From Ophioceras dolichostomum (Eukaryota; Ascomycota; Sordariomycetes; Magnaporthales; Ophioceraceae): a stretch of 64,000 nucleotides of DNA. The DNA lies in NCBI GenBank assembly GCA_003049485.1, contig PYST01000060.1, forward strand, positions 78,734-142,733. Direction: 5' to 3'. Every line of letters starts with the position of its first letter. Position 1 is the first letter of the stretch. Below are positions 53,271 through 64,000 of this stretch, one piece after another. Made by a program: the position numbers and the translations under genes. The notes below the pieces were generated by a model that saw only the letters and a list, made by a program, of their open reading frames with translations, was not told the DNA's origin and ran no database searches.

Positions 53271-54682
53271 CTAGCCGGACGGGGGTGACCGACCTCGTGA
53301 GCTCGGGCTGGGCCTGTGCACCCCGCTGGCTGGGGTGCCGGTCCTAATTCCAAGACCAAATCCCACGTTGCCGGTGCGCGGAAGTGTTGGGACTCCCCTA
53401 GAGTTGAGTCGATGCGAGCTAATGTCCGCCCGACGGTCACGGCCATGGCTGGGGGTGCCTCCGGCGGCAGGTCCGGGGATCGACGACAACCCGAATGGGT
53501 CCGTTCCGTGGTGGCGCGGTGTGCCCGTTGACGCCGCTGTTCGGCTTCAGAGTAAGCAACGCATTCCATGACGGAGGCGCGAGAGTGAGGGACGGGTTGA
53601 GGTCCTTACAGTTTCGCGGAAGTGACTGATTCCACGCGCTCTGACTGAAACGTCCAGGCTGGTTGCTAGAGAAACCTGTTGCAAACCCACCTTGAATTCC
53701 TCCATGAAGGCGACCTTCGCCAGTGCTGGGTCCCGATTCGAACGGCGCTGTCAGCTGCTGATGTAGCGGCAGTTGAGGCCGAGGAGCGTCGAGGAGCGCA
53801 CTGCCGCTACCATTCGTCGGGTAAGCGAGCGAGGCCTCGACAGAGTCAGCTGCCGTGTCCTGTAGCTGCCCGAGAAGAACCTTCTGCTTGAGTGTGTCGT
53901 AAAGCTCCTGCATTTGTTTCAGTCGCTTGGCTTTGTCTTCCAGATCCAGGACAAGCTCATCGTTCTTTCGTTTGGCGTTGTCTCGTTCCACAGCCATGGC
54001 TAGCAAGAAGGTACCCGCCTGGTCAGAATCACTGTGACTGTGACAGCACCGACAGAGAAGGACGCGGTGGCAACTCACCCTCGAGCTTCTCGTTCTGAAC
54101 TTCTAGTTGCGTGACGTGGTCATTTACCGCTCGACTCAAGTCGATACTGAGGCGGCTGAGCGAGTCATTGGATCGCTTGGTTGCGGTTTGCTCCCAGACC
54201 CTATGTCCAGCACGTTATTTGATTAGTATTCGACGAGAGGAGGGCAAATGGAAGCACAGGCAGACGGGAGTAGATGAAATAGGTAGCTTGAGGCAGACAT
54301 CTGTTGGGCTATCTGGTATTCCCAGAAGCGCAAAGCTGCATGCACACAATCCAGCATCACCGTCGGGCTCAGTCCCCTCAGAAGGCTGCTTTTGGCGTCG
54401 TCATTGGGCTTGATATGGCAGGTGACGACATGTTCCGGCTTCGGCAGCTCGTCCTTGCAAAGGGGGCACCGTCGATTCTGCAACTGCTGAGACTCGTGAG
54501 GGAGCAGGTCCAAGCCACTGGCGCAGTCTTGGCAAAAGGCATGGCTTTGAATCCTGAGGTGTTAGCAAGCAAACATTGCCCTGGGATCTTCTCCAAATCG
54601 AGCCTTCTTACTAGCAAGCGGTCATCTGCCCTGACCCCTCGATCACCCTGTGGCATCTGTTGCATTTCAGGCTGATCCACAT
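53271..54682 (-). CDS. hei10: Hei10-like meiotic RING/coiled-coil protein
   Basis: Member of the Hei10/CCNB1IP1 (Zip3-related) group of RING E3 ligases that mark and promote meiotic crossovers; Hei10 is studied in Sordaria. Five exons on the minus strand: 54682-54612, 54544-54299, 54200-54079, 53999-53610, 53536-53271; 364 residues. Splicing builds a perfect C3HC4 RING: Cys7, Cys10, Cys23, His25, Cys28, Cys31, Cys50, Cys53 (MWISLKCNRC, then MTACYHAFCQDC, then RRCPLCK). Intron 1 ends in AAAG; the nearer CTCAG would create a stop. Next comes the family block DDAKSSLLRGLSPTVMLDC and a coiled coil (VTQLEVQNEKLEAMAVERDNAKRKNDELVLDLEDKAKRLKQMQELYDTLKQK in outline, about residues 130-190). The tail is Gly/Ser/Pro-rich with repeated RTG/TPASG motifs, as in other Hei10 proteins. 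Divergent from ula1 by 361 bp. The RING pattern makes the exon model solid; the meiotic role is inferred from the family. Confidence 0.88.
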
Positions 54683-55043
54683 CTTCTGGAAGCTCAGAAG
54701 ACCTCATCGAGAATCGTCGAGTGCGGTAAGTCCGAAGTGGGCACGACTTGGGATCGTGGAGTATGAATTCCCACCCATTTGATGCGAGAAAGAATATCCA
54801 AATCACCAGGCGCTTTGAGGTGGGAAGATGGCAGGCAGGTGGGGGTCACCATGCTTGTTCAGTGGGTCGGAATGGGCCGTGCACTGGTCCACACCAACAC
54901 GGCACTCTGGGGCAGTCACCACTCCTCGCGAGTTCCAACGGCCTGGACGAAGCTTTCACGTTGATGACTTGGTAACCGCAACGCGCTTTTACATTTAAAC
55001 GTCGAAAACTATTTCCCGGACGCCTCCATACTCGATCAATGTC
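54683..55043. promoter_or_regulatory. Divergent promoter region hei10/ula1
   Basis: 361 bp between two start codons. It must serve both genes. A short upstream ATG (55039) overlaps the ula1 start. No known meiotic element was recognised. Confidence 0.5.
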
Positions 55044-55080
55044 ATGCATCCTCATTCCTCCGTCATGGCCGAGAGAATGA
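55039..55080 (+). promoter_or_regulatory. Upstream ORF overlapping the ula1 start
   Basis: A 13-codon ORF (ATG at 55039, TGA at 55078-55080) in another frame runs across both candidate ula1 start codons. If the mRNA begins upstream of it, it could lower ula1 translation or favour leaky scanning. Whether it is in the transcript is unknown. Confidence 0.4.
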
Positions 55081-57121
55081 TGGCCCAAACCCCGCCGATT
55101 CTCCGGCCCTCAGAGAAAGAGAAGAAATACGACAGGCAGCTCCGACTATGGGCAGCAAGCGGTCAAGCGGCGCTCGAGTCCGCCAATATTCTGCTAGTAA
55201 GCTCGGGCAGTGGAACGGTCGGCGTGGAAGCTCTGAAGAACCTAGTTCTACCAGGTAGGTCGTCAAGCCCCGACACCCCTTGTTCCGGTCCTCGATGCGC
55301 ATGTCAGACACGAATACTCACATGCCTCTCTTGCTCGCTAGGTATCGGACGCTTTACGATATTCGACGACGCAACCGTCGAAGAGGCAGACCTAGGAGTG
55401 AACTTCTTCCTAGACGAGGAATTGCTTGGGAAATCCAGGGCACAATGCTGCACCGAGCTGTTGATGGAGCTGAACCCGGAGGTCCAAGGTGAATGGCACC
55501 CGAAGAGTGAGGTATGCGGACTCGGAGAGATGCGAGACAGAGACGAAGACGTTGCTCTGTAGCGACGTCCCCGCAAGGTAACCTGATACTCTTGCAATCC
55601 TTCAAAGCAACCATCTGACATCTTCTTTCCCTACCCTAGGCTGATTCGCTCAACATCGAGAAACTCCTCGCCGAGGCTCCGCCTTTCACGATGATCATGT
55701 ACACCTACCCCATTGGTCGAAGCGATGAGAAATTACTCGAAGCGTACGGCCGCGAGCACAAGACACCGCTGATAGCGATACACTCTGCCGGCTTCTACTC
55801 ATACTTCCGCGTAGTGCTTCCAGGGGCGTTCCCGATCGTCGACACGCACCCAGATGAAACAGCGACGACAGACCTGCGGCTCCTGAGGCCCTGGCCTGAG
55901 CTGGAGCAGTTTGCGAAGGAGATGACGCAAGATATAGACAGCCTCGATAGTCTTGAGCACGGCCATCTGCCCTACGTCGTTCTCTTGCTGCACTACTTGG
56001 AGCAGTGGAAAGCGGATCATGAGGGCAGATATCCATCGACATATGCGGAGAAGACCGCCTTCCGGAAGATAGTATCCGATGGTGCGAGGAGAGACAATCC
56101 TGAGGGCGGGGAGGAGAACTACGACGAAGCGGTCGCTGCGGTTCTGAAAACGATCTCGCCGCCAGGACTCCCATCCGGGCTGAAGGAGGTGTTCGAGCAT
56201 CTCGACACGCACAAGGTACTGCCCTGCCGTATAAGTAGAGGGACATTTTGCACCTTAAAATCCCTACTAGCTCATTACTAAGCTGTGATGTGGTCCAACA
56301 GAAGGACAATAGGACAGGTTTCTGGCTCGTAGCCGCAGCGATCCGGGAATTCTGGGAGAAACACAAGTGCTTGCCGGTTCCCGGTAAGGTTCCAGACATG
56401 AAGGCGCAGTCGAGCACCTACATCAAGCTGCAGAACGTCTACAAGGCCAAGGCTCGGCTCGACGTTGCTGAGGTCCTAGAGACCGTCAGGAAATCGCCAG
56501 CTGGCCAGGGCATAAATCATGCGGAGGTGGAGCTGTTCTGCAAGAACGCCGCCTTTGTGAAGCTGATCAACGCAGGGGGCGTTGAAGAGGCGAGTGCTGA
56601 TCGCCTGGCCAAGGTTATCGGTAAGTTCTATCGTACATTCCTCGAATAGGAACCCTGTCTGCCTTTCTTTTTCTTTCAGTCATGAGACGACGTGCAGCAG
56701 GCACATGGCAGTAGTTAGAAAATATTAACAGCCCTTTATTTCGCCACTCACAGAAGCGGAGCTAGCGAACGACGCCAATGCTGAGGCGATAATGATGCCC
56801 CTGTCCCTGGCGCCCATCTACCTCGCCCTCTCCGCCACCTCGCACGGCCCGACGGGCACGAGCCAGGACATCATGGCGAGGATCAGGGAACGCCTGCCCA
56901 GCGTGGTGGCCGAGGCCGGCGACAGCGGGAACGAGCGGCTCGCCAAGGCGGCCGAGGAGGTGGCCAGGGCTGGCGGGGGCGAGCTGCACAACACGTCGGC
57001 TCTGACGGGAGGGATGGTGGCCCAGGAAATGATCAAGATCATCACGAGGCAGTACATCCCCATCGACAACACTTGCATATTCGACGGCATCAACAGCCGA
57101 TGCCAGACGCTCCATCTTTGA
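55044..57121 (+). CDS. ula1: NEDD8-activating enzyme E1 regulatory subunit (Ula1/APP-BP1)
   Basis: Regulatory half of the heterodimeric E1 that activates NEDD8/Rub1 for cullin neddylation; its partner is Uba3. Exons are 55044-55254, 55342-55511, 55640-56215, 56302-56620 and 56754-57121, 547 residues, near the family length of about 530. Donors are GTAGGT, GTATGC, GTACTG and GTAAGT, with YAG acceptors. The N-terminus has EKEKKYDRQLRLWAASGQAALESANILLVSSGSGTVG in outline, the adenylation-like fold, and across intron 1 LPGIGRFTIFDDATVEEADLGVNFFLDEELLGKSRA. The catalytic Cys belongs to Uba3, as expected. Later blocks are IAIHSAGFYSYFRV, HLPYVVLLLHYLEQW, DNRTGFWLVAAAIREFWE, MKAQSSTYIKLQNVYKAKA and the end GGMVAQEMIKIITRQYIPIDNTCIFDGI. 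An in-frame ATG at 55065 (MAERMM) is an equally good start and closer to the family. Confidence 0.95.
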
Positions 57122-60100
57122 GGCGGGGCGTACGGGGCGTACGGATGGGCGGAAGTTTGCGAGGGATAGCCTACTATCTAGGTATGTAGCAGGCATGTAC
57201 CATGTACGATGGAAAAATTCAGCGCGCAGGCAGCGCCAGTTAAGCAAGCCTCTCAGGCACTCTTTCTCCGTCCCACTTTCTCCCTTTAGCTCTTCTGTGG
57301 ATAAAAAGGATCTGTTGATGTACTACGACGAGAGCGACTGCCACCATGCTCGGCAGTCTTGGCCGGGCCCGCAGCCAGAGATTTGAGGAAAATGAGGAGC
57401 GGGTTGCGAGGGCTTCTCTTTCTCTCTTTCTGTCTTTCCTGGATGGAGCATGGAAAGAGGGAGGGAGGGAGGGCGTGGTGGGTTGATAGTTTAGTTCGGT
57501 ACCGTCGCAATCTGGCTGAGGGGGGAAAGTTCGGCACTGGGCGCCTTGCAGATCCGGGTTAAATCACCATGATTGAGGGGAGAGGATGACTGACTGCCCA
57601 GATGGAAAACATCGCAATAGTTGGGGAATCCAAGGGAGGGGAGGGGAGAGCGCGGGGGAATGAGTGTGGAGAGGGAGAGAATATCGACAACCCATCAAAA
57701 AAAAGTGTGGAGGAATGGGGAGATGAGGGAGAGGGACAACGAGTAGGATATTTCTTTTTTTCTTTCACTGCAATGTCGCTTCTCGCGTGAGGATGGTTGG
57801 AAACCGGAAAAATCGGACCTGCCAGGGGCGGTACTCGAAGACCAAACTGCGATTTGGTGGAAATACGCAAAAGCCCGAGTGTGCGTGTGTGTGCTTGCTC
57901 TCAACTTTCGCGATCCCCTCATCCTCGTCTGCGCTCTCCTCCTCAACTCCACTCCTCCCTCCATTTTCCATCCCCATCCCCGCTTCCCCCTGGCGCGTAG
58001 ACCTGCACACCCGGAGGTGTTAGATCGGACCGCATGTCCCGGAAAGCGATGCGGCGATGGAACATTGCCTTAAGGTGCCACCAGTTAGGCGATTTGTGGC
58101 TTATACGGATCCGAAGCCGACGAACGATGGTGCGGGTCAAGCAGGCAAAGAATCAAGGAACCGACGACGGTGTCGACGATGACGACCCCTTTTATTTCCT
58201 TACCTCTTTCCCACTCCCCTTTCCACTTACCCTCTTACACACGACCCCCTTCCCTACCCTGACCCTCCCTCCCAGCTTCTTCGCTTCCTGGAGACTTACT
58301 AACTGGATATATCACCAGAAAGCCATTATGTGCATGCAATGTTGCATCGAAAATAGCCACGATGATCTCCTACTAGCGGCGGCGATGGTTGCCTGCCTCG
58401 GGTAGGTAGGTACCTGCCCAGGCAAGCATGCATAGATACCTGAGGACCTGACCTGTCCATCCTGCTCCTGGCCACAAGCACTCACTCTATCCTCCCATCC
58501 TCCCTCCCTTCCATAGCCCCCCGGCCGGCGCAGCCGACGTGCCTGGCTGGCTGGCCTGAGACATGCAGGCTGGATGAGACATTGGGCGAGGGCTTCGAGG
58601 TCGCCGCCGCTGTCCCGGCCGGTGACCCATCGTACTTACGTGGAAGTAATGGACGTAGGCGTAGGCACGAGAAGAGGAGGGAGCTTTACTTCGCGGGGCC
58701 GGAGGAACAGTCAATGAATAGATGGCCACTCTTTCCGGACATCATGGCTCTCGCGAGACAGCCGCTAGCTAGATAGCAGCGGAGGTTTTAAACAGGTAGG
58801 TAGGTAGGTAGGTGTAGGAGACTTTTTTACACAGGCATGCAAGGACAGCAGCAAACAGCAGGAAAGGCACCAAGGTACCTAACCTAAGTGAGGTATGTAC
58901 ACATATCGCCTACCTTGTCTCTCTCTGCATACCAAACTGGTAGGTAAAAGTACACACCACACACACAACCGTACGGACGTATGCACCGCCCTGCTTACAT
59001 CGTACGGTGCGATGCGAGTGGTGTCCTCTCACGGAGATCGGGCTCTCGTTCCCTCCCCTCCATCTCTCTCACATAACAACGCGCACAACACACGCGCGAG
59101 TCCCAGGTCCCGTGTCCGCCCGCTGATGTGACCGGCGGCTTTCTCGGATCGTTTGAGTTTATGTCTGGTGCAAAAAGCAAGCAGCGCGAGGCAGCTCGGT
59201 AGGTAGGCTTACGGGCGGCGCAGTCCAGACACCAGAACAACAAACACCCATGAGGTGATGAGGAATAAGGAGTGTAAGTGAGAAATTGGGGCCAGGGCCA
59301 GGCAGGACGAGCGCAGCTCGCTGGTGAAACAGTTGTTAATATGGGCAGTCCTGCATTCTTTCTTTTCCTACCATGTAAAATGGCTCTCTCGGGAAGGAAA
59401 GTCCGGTATAATTCCATTGGGGGTTTCCCCATTGCAGTTAATCCGGTTGGTTGGCGCTGGTCACTTTGGGTTGAGTGGTCCGGCTTGTTTCTCGGCTAGG
59501 TTGGGCGGCCGGGCCGGGCCAGGCACTAGGGCTCAATAGGTACCTATTGACTGGAGTCCTTTGTTTTTGGGGGCTAGCTTCTTCTGCTTGGTTGTTTTTT
59601 TCCTGTATTGTACGATGTATGTCTTGGTCGTCCCCCCTTTCCCCCTTTGTTGCGTTGTCAACAACTGTCGAGTGTGGTGTGTTGTGTCAGGTATTACCAA
59701 GGTCGGGTTCCTTGGTCAGGTCCATGAAGCCCGTTATTGGAGGGATTCGGATTTAACACTTACACGAGAGGGGAGGGGGGCACGGTGCCTGGCGGCAACA
59801 CACAGCAACTTCCTAAGCAGTGATCGCCGAGGTTGGCGCCCCGTCCCTTGTATTTTTTTCCCTTTCTTTTTTTCTACTCTAGATGTCGCTTGTTCGGCCT
59901 TGCCTCGAGATTTGTGAGATGCAATGTTCAGGTTAATGCCGGTGCGCGGGCTTCCGCCGGAAAGACGGACGGGGCATCGATGGCTATCGGAGGGGCGGGA
60001 CTGGTGTGCGAGGTTTACTGCGTGGCTCCATCCAGACAATCACAACCCATCACTATCACCGTCGCCGCCACCAGCTGATGGCCGGAGAGGCAGGCAAGCT

Positions 60101-63100
60101 CGCTATGGAGAGAAAGCAGGGAATTTCCGATGCGAGCTGTGGGCACACGTTTCGGACAAACTCATCACCCGTCCGTCAGCTTCCTTGCTCTCGCGCTCCT
60201 CTGCGTCGGTTTCCAGTTCCCGTTCCCTTTTTCCGTCGTTCGCATTATTTTGGGGGCGGGCGACACGGGCGACGCGGGCAACCTACACGGGCTACGCGGG
60301 GCCTCGGGTGCAAGCTAGCACAGCACAGCTGTTCAGTCGAGCTTGTGAGAGCGAAAGCGAGCAAAAACATCAGCGTGTAAGACGACTGGATCGATCATTG
60401 AATGATACTAGCCTGTTAAGAAAAAAAAAGTGCCCACCCACTCCAACTACCCAAAAATTATAGGTCGCACATGGACAGGTGGACAAATTAAAAATGAATG
60501 ACGGAAACGGCAGGATTAATATACACGTCTCTGCGGTCCCGAGGCGCTCTTCCTTTGCCCTTTTCCGCGTCGCCTCGCGCGAAAGCCATGTGATTCTCTC
60601 TCTGCTTTCCCCCCAGTTCTCAAAAGAGGATCCCTGTCCGTCTTTCCTGGGTCGGTCAGTCCTTCCATTTCGACCATCCCGTCCCGAACGAGATGGTGGT
60701 GTACGTGTGTGTTGGGTTTGGACGTATTGTATTCCCATCCCGCTTTCTAACCAAGTCAGGTATCATTTTCGAAAGGGCCGTCGAGGGCTAGCCTAGCCTG
60801 GCTTAAACACCATGATTGTCGTCGAGGGGGCCAGTTAATATCATCCGCGCCAAAGCCACTGATCACTTGCCTCTCATGTGTACAGCACCTAACTGTATGT
60901 GGTGGAGTTATAGGTCGTACTTACTTTTCTCTCTCTCTGATCGGCCCAGCTGCTGCTTTCCTCTTTGCGCTCAGGTCCACAGCAGCTCGGGTCGGGAACT
61001 CGGGAGGCCTGCTGTGGCCAGGTCGAAATTTCGGCCGACATGCCGCGTACGCGGTCTGGGGTAGTTGCTATTAACAGTCCACTTCACCTGGCACTTTTGC
61101 CTGCCTCGCACTCTCCGACTATTATAATAGCAAGCGAGGCTACACACAGACTTCTGGCTGCTCCGTTCGCCTTCCGGCTCTCGGCCTCGATCCTGGCATT
61201 TTCCTTCTGGTCTAGCCGTCAAACCTCTCCCGGTCTCAATTAAGGGTCAAGCGTCAGTATTATATCACTTGATAGTTTTGTAGATATGGATTTGTCTGGG
61301 TATGACCGACTCCGGGTGGCCGCCGATGCTATTCATATGCCCGCTCGCTACAGAGAACTGATAGTGATGGATGGATCAAATTGCTCTTTGTGGATCACAA
61401 GAATCAGCGAGGATCGATCGCTCATTCGCCTGCTCTGTGTGCCGGAATTTGTGATGATGCGTCGGGCCCTTTTTGAGATCATCGACGCGGGTTCCAAAAT
61501 AAGTGCCTCGTCCGATGGGAGGTTGGTCCGCTTGGTATTAACGCCTGATGCTCGTCCTGTCACTGGGGCAGCTGAGATTTTAGGCTAATACCCTAGTGGT
61601 AATATCACCACATAGAATAGGTAGGTTACTGGCTGCGAGGGTAGTCGTAAGCACCTTAAGCAGAGGAAGGTAGGTAGGTCCCTGGTGGGCAGTAGGTAGG
61701 TAGCTGAGGTATGTACTTACACCTCATGGCTAACATGCTGATCCCCTCCATAGAGCCACATCCGCAGCCTAGTAATCACCAGTCCTCGCTGCCATCGGAG
61801 GAAGGTATCAACCCCCGGAGAGGCCAGCTACACGTCCTGCCATTGACCTGCAGTGGTTGATCGTCGTCGTGAGTAAGTGTGGTCTAGGCACTCGCTGCGA
61901 TGGCCCTTCTGATGTGTGTGGGGAGATGCAGTCAGCAGGCCCCCATCCGTCCCTTTCGCACATGCCCGGGTAGGTAGCGGGTGTTGACAACAGGATTGGC
62001 ATATGTTGTGTCGCCTGTCGTCTGCTGCACTGCTGCACCCCAGGAATGTCAAAAGGACGAAAAGCCGGACGGACCAACTGGTGTGTCGTGCCCTTTGCCC
62101 CGTGCTCAGGACCCTGTCAACCGTTTTCACATCCCGAGAAGGCCGCTGCAAGCCGGTTACCGTTTATAGCTCCCCACGATCCCCCTCCCTCGCTGTATGC
62201 ATGCAGATTGTGGATTTTTTTTGTCCTTCCCCTTCCCCTTTTTGCAAATAAACAGAACGACGGATGTGGGTCGACAAGACACCAAAAGTCGGAGGCTTAG
62301 AAAAGGTCACCTACATCTACATCGGCACAGACGCCGTGTAGCGCGATGTTGATGGGATGGAGGTTCGTGGCTTGAACGACGACATGTAGCCAGTTGCCGA
62401 CTAGTGGCACAACAGGGACGTTGAGATTAACGAAACCCGTGAAAAATCCCGCTCGCCGCTGCGTTGTACACATCGGATGGGTGGTGCGTCTGCCGAGTAC
62501 ATACCTCCCATCTCGTGATGGCTGAGCGACCTCATCTGTCTCTTCCCCGATACACAAAATGCATGGTGCGGAGAAGTTGAGTCGAGCTAGCAGGCCTGCA
62601 GCCCGTATCCAGGTTGGCCGGCAAGCAGAACGGCTCTGGGCGGTGGCGTGGAACGGGAACAGTTCGTAGGACACGCTGAACGTGGAGATGGCGGGCCACG
62701 GCTAGTATAGGACAGTAGCATACGCAGTAAGTGGTGGCGTTCAGTGGCCACCGGCGAGCGGCTGGCGGACCAACCGTGTGTGGACAGTGCCTGGCGGCGA
62801 CCCTCCTATAGCTCGAGGCTAGCAGGACACTTTAGATTAATAGGCCGTGGTCATGAGCACCCGGCTGCACAGAGTCAAGCGGGCAGGCAGGCATTCAGGC
62901 CAGGGCGCATGTGCTCTCATCGCAACCGATGGTCACCACCCCGAAGTAATAGAGCTTCAGATATCGATGGTCTTTCATGATGTTCGATGGCACATTGAAG
63001 AGGCGAAAAGAGAGAAAAGGACGACTTCCACCCGTCTGTAGGTACCTGTGAGCCAGACTCGGGCCAGGGGTGACTTCATCTCTCGGCCGGGTGGAAAATC

Positions 63101-64000
63101 GCAAGACGGGCCTAATATCGATAGATGCAAGCAGCCGCAGACGCTAAGGGGGCAGCGTTTGTGAGTGGTCCACCCGCCGTTCGCCCACTATCTGGTCTGA
63201 TTATTACGGTGGCCCTGCTCAGCTTGCCTGCGTGCGTGGACGAAGGAGATGAGTGAAAAAAGAGAGGGAGGTTACGCGACGTTATCGGGGCCTTCGGTTT
63301 AATTCACCGTTTGCCCGTCGGCTGGTCCGTCACCAGACCTGGTGCAGACTCAGGTAGCAGAATGTTCATCAAATTTCCACCGCTGGCTTGCGACTGGACC
63401 TTGGGCCGCCATTGTTTGGTTGGGAGGAGAAGAAGGGAAGATAGAGAATGAAAAAAAAGTTGTGCCCCTGTGATGACCTGCAGCTTGCCCGGATCCCTGC
63501 TTTAGTCTCCCGCTACTCGGCCGTGTCCGTCTGAGGAGAAGAGGGGCGAGGAGAAGCACCAGAACCTGACAAGATAGTGACGAAACACGGTGGCCTCGGA
63601 GGTCTTCTCCATGTTCTCCATGTTGGGGTCCAGTCGGGGTCCAATCCAAGGCCATCAAGTAGGCCCGCAGGTGCGGCAACTGGGCTCCTCGCCGTTAGGG
63701 GCATCATCAGCATCGTGATACGGCGTTGACGCTGATGTTGCCACCATACAATCCGAAGGCAAGGAGTACTTCGAGTCAAAAAGAAGAAAATAACTATCAC
63801 GGTGGGTTCTCGACCCTCCTCCAGTTCGCGAAGAAATCGTGGGGCCCCACTGTTTGCACCCTGGCCTGATCCCCACCACACCTCGCCGAGTCTATGTGGG
63901 GCAGCGAGCTCGGCTCAGCCCCCAAAAAATTAATGTCCCCGCAAAATTCTCTCTCCCTTTCACACCACTTTCACCACTGCACAATTATGGCCAGTTGTAC
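57122..64000. other. Gene-poor region, 6.9 kb
   Basis: No convincing protein or RNA gene from the ula1 stop to the window end. Features seen: CT-rich tracts (58190-58280), a GGTA tetranucleotide run at 58794-58813, many GGTAGGTA/GGTACCTA motifs (58400, 58875, 59197, 59540, 61620-61720, 61970, 63040), and one compact open frame at 61286-61588 of uncertain status. An ATG at 63987 could start a gene that leaves the window. The stretch could be the large upstream region or long leader of a regulatory gene to the right. Confidence 0.5.
58794..58813. repeat. GGTA tetranucleotide run
   Basis: Five tandem GGTA units in the gene-poor right end. The unit is the same as the half-site of the dispersed TACCTAGGTA palindromes. 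Confidence 0.85.

Noticed and set aside
63987..64000. ATG at the window edge as a gene start
   Set aside because: Only four full codons are visible; plausible after a pyrimidine-rich leader, but cannot be supported.

Overview
The window is nuclear DNA of a filamentous ascomycete, most likely a Sordariomycete. The grounds are compact protein genes on both strands, short introns of about 60-150 nt with GT..AG ends and CTRAC-type branch sites, GC-rich third codon positions, and proteins such as Hog1, Nma111, Cwc26, Tfg1, Ynd1 and a Hei10-type RING protein. There is no operon logic. No transposase, CRISPR array, rRNA gene or viral gene was seen. Exon coordinates were worked out by hand from splice motifs, reading frame and family knowledge, and no alignment was run.

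Layout. 1-407: last exons of the hog1 MAP kinase. 3317-6331: avl9 (late secretory pathway). 7410-10866 (minus): nma111, a nuclear HtrA-type serine protease. 13307-14068 (minus): conserved-looking gene of unknown function. 17713-18834: cwc26/bud13 (spliceosome). 19222-21633 (minus): tfg1 (TFIIF large subunit). 24409-27777: very long Cid1-type nucleotidyltransferase. 29077-31423: OTU-like gene that seems broken by two frame changes. 32511-34574 (minus): PRPP synthetase subunit with a large insert. 35192-37174: Asteroid/XPG-like nuclease. 37561-37650: intron-containing tRNA-Gln(TTG). 37955-39013 (minus): sen34 (tRNA splicing endonuclease). 39527-40849 (minus): elp4 (Elongator). 41278-41865: rpb8. 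42217-43385 (minus): Nudix hydrolase. 44863-45501: opi10/Hikeshi. 46507-48855 (minus): ynd1 Golgi apyrase. 51666-52638 (minus): orphan gene. 53271-54682 (minus): hei10-like meiotic RING protein. 55044-57121: ula1 (NEDD8 E1 regulatory subunit). 57122-64000: almost 7 kb without a convincing gene.

How the genes relate. Many products act on RNA: cwc26, tfg1, the Cid1-type enzyme, sen34, elp4, rpb8 and the tRNA. Sen34 (splices tRNA) and Elp4 (modifies wobble U34, as in the TTG anticodon) lie beside an intron-bearing tRNA-Gln(TTG). This may be chance. Several pairs are divergent over short distances (elp4/rpb8 428 bp, hei10/ula1 361 bp, PRPP synthetase/Asteroid 617 bp) and may share promoters.

Most worth a second look: an in-frame upstream extension of nma111 with mitochondrial-presequence character, the frameshifted OTU-like locus, the huge insertion in the Cid1-type enzyme with a 21-nt coding repeat inside it, and a spread of palindromic TACCTAGGTA-type motifs in the intergenic DNA.
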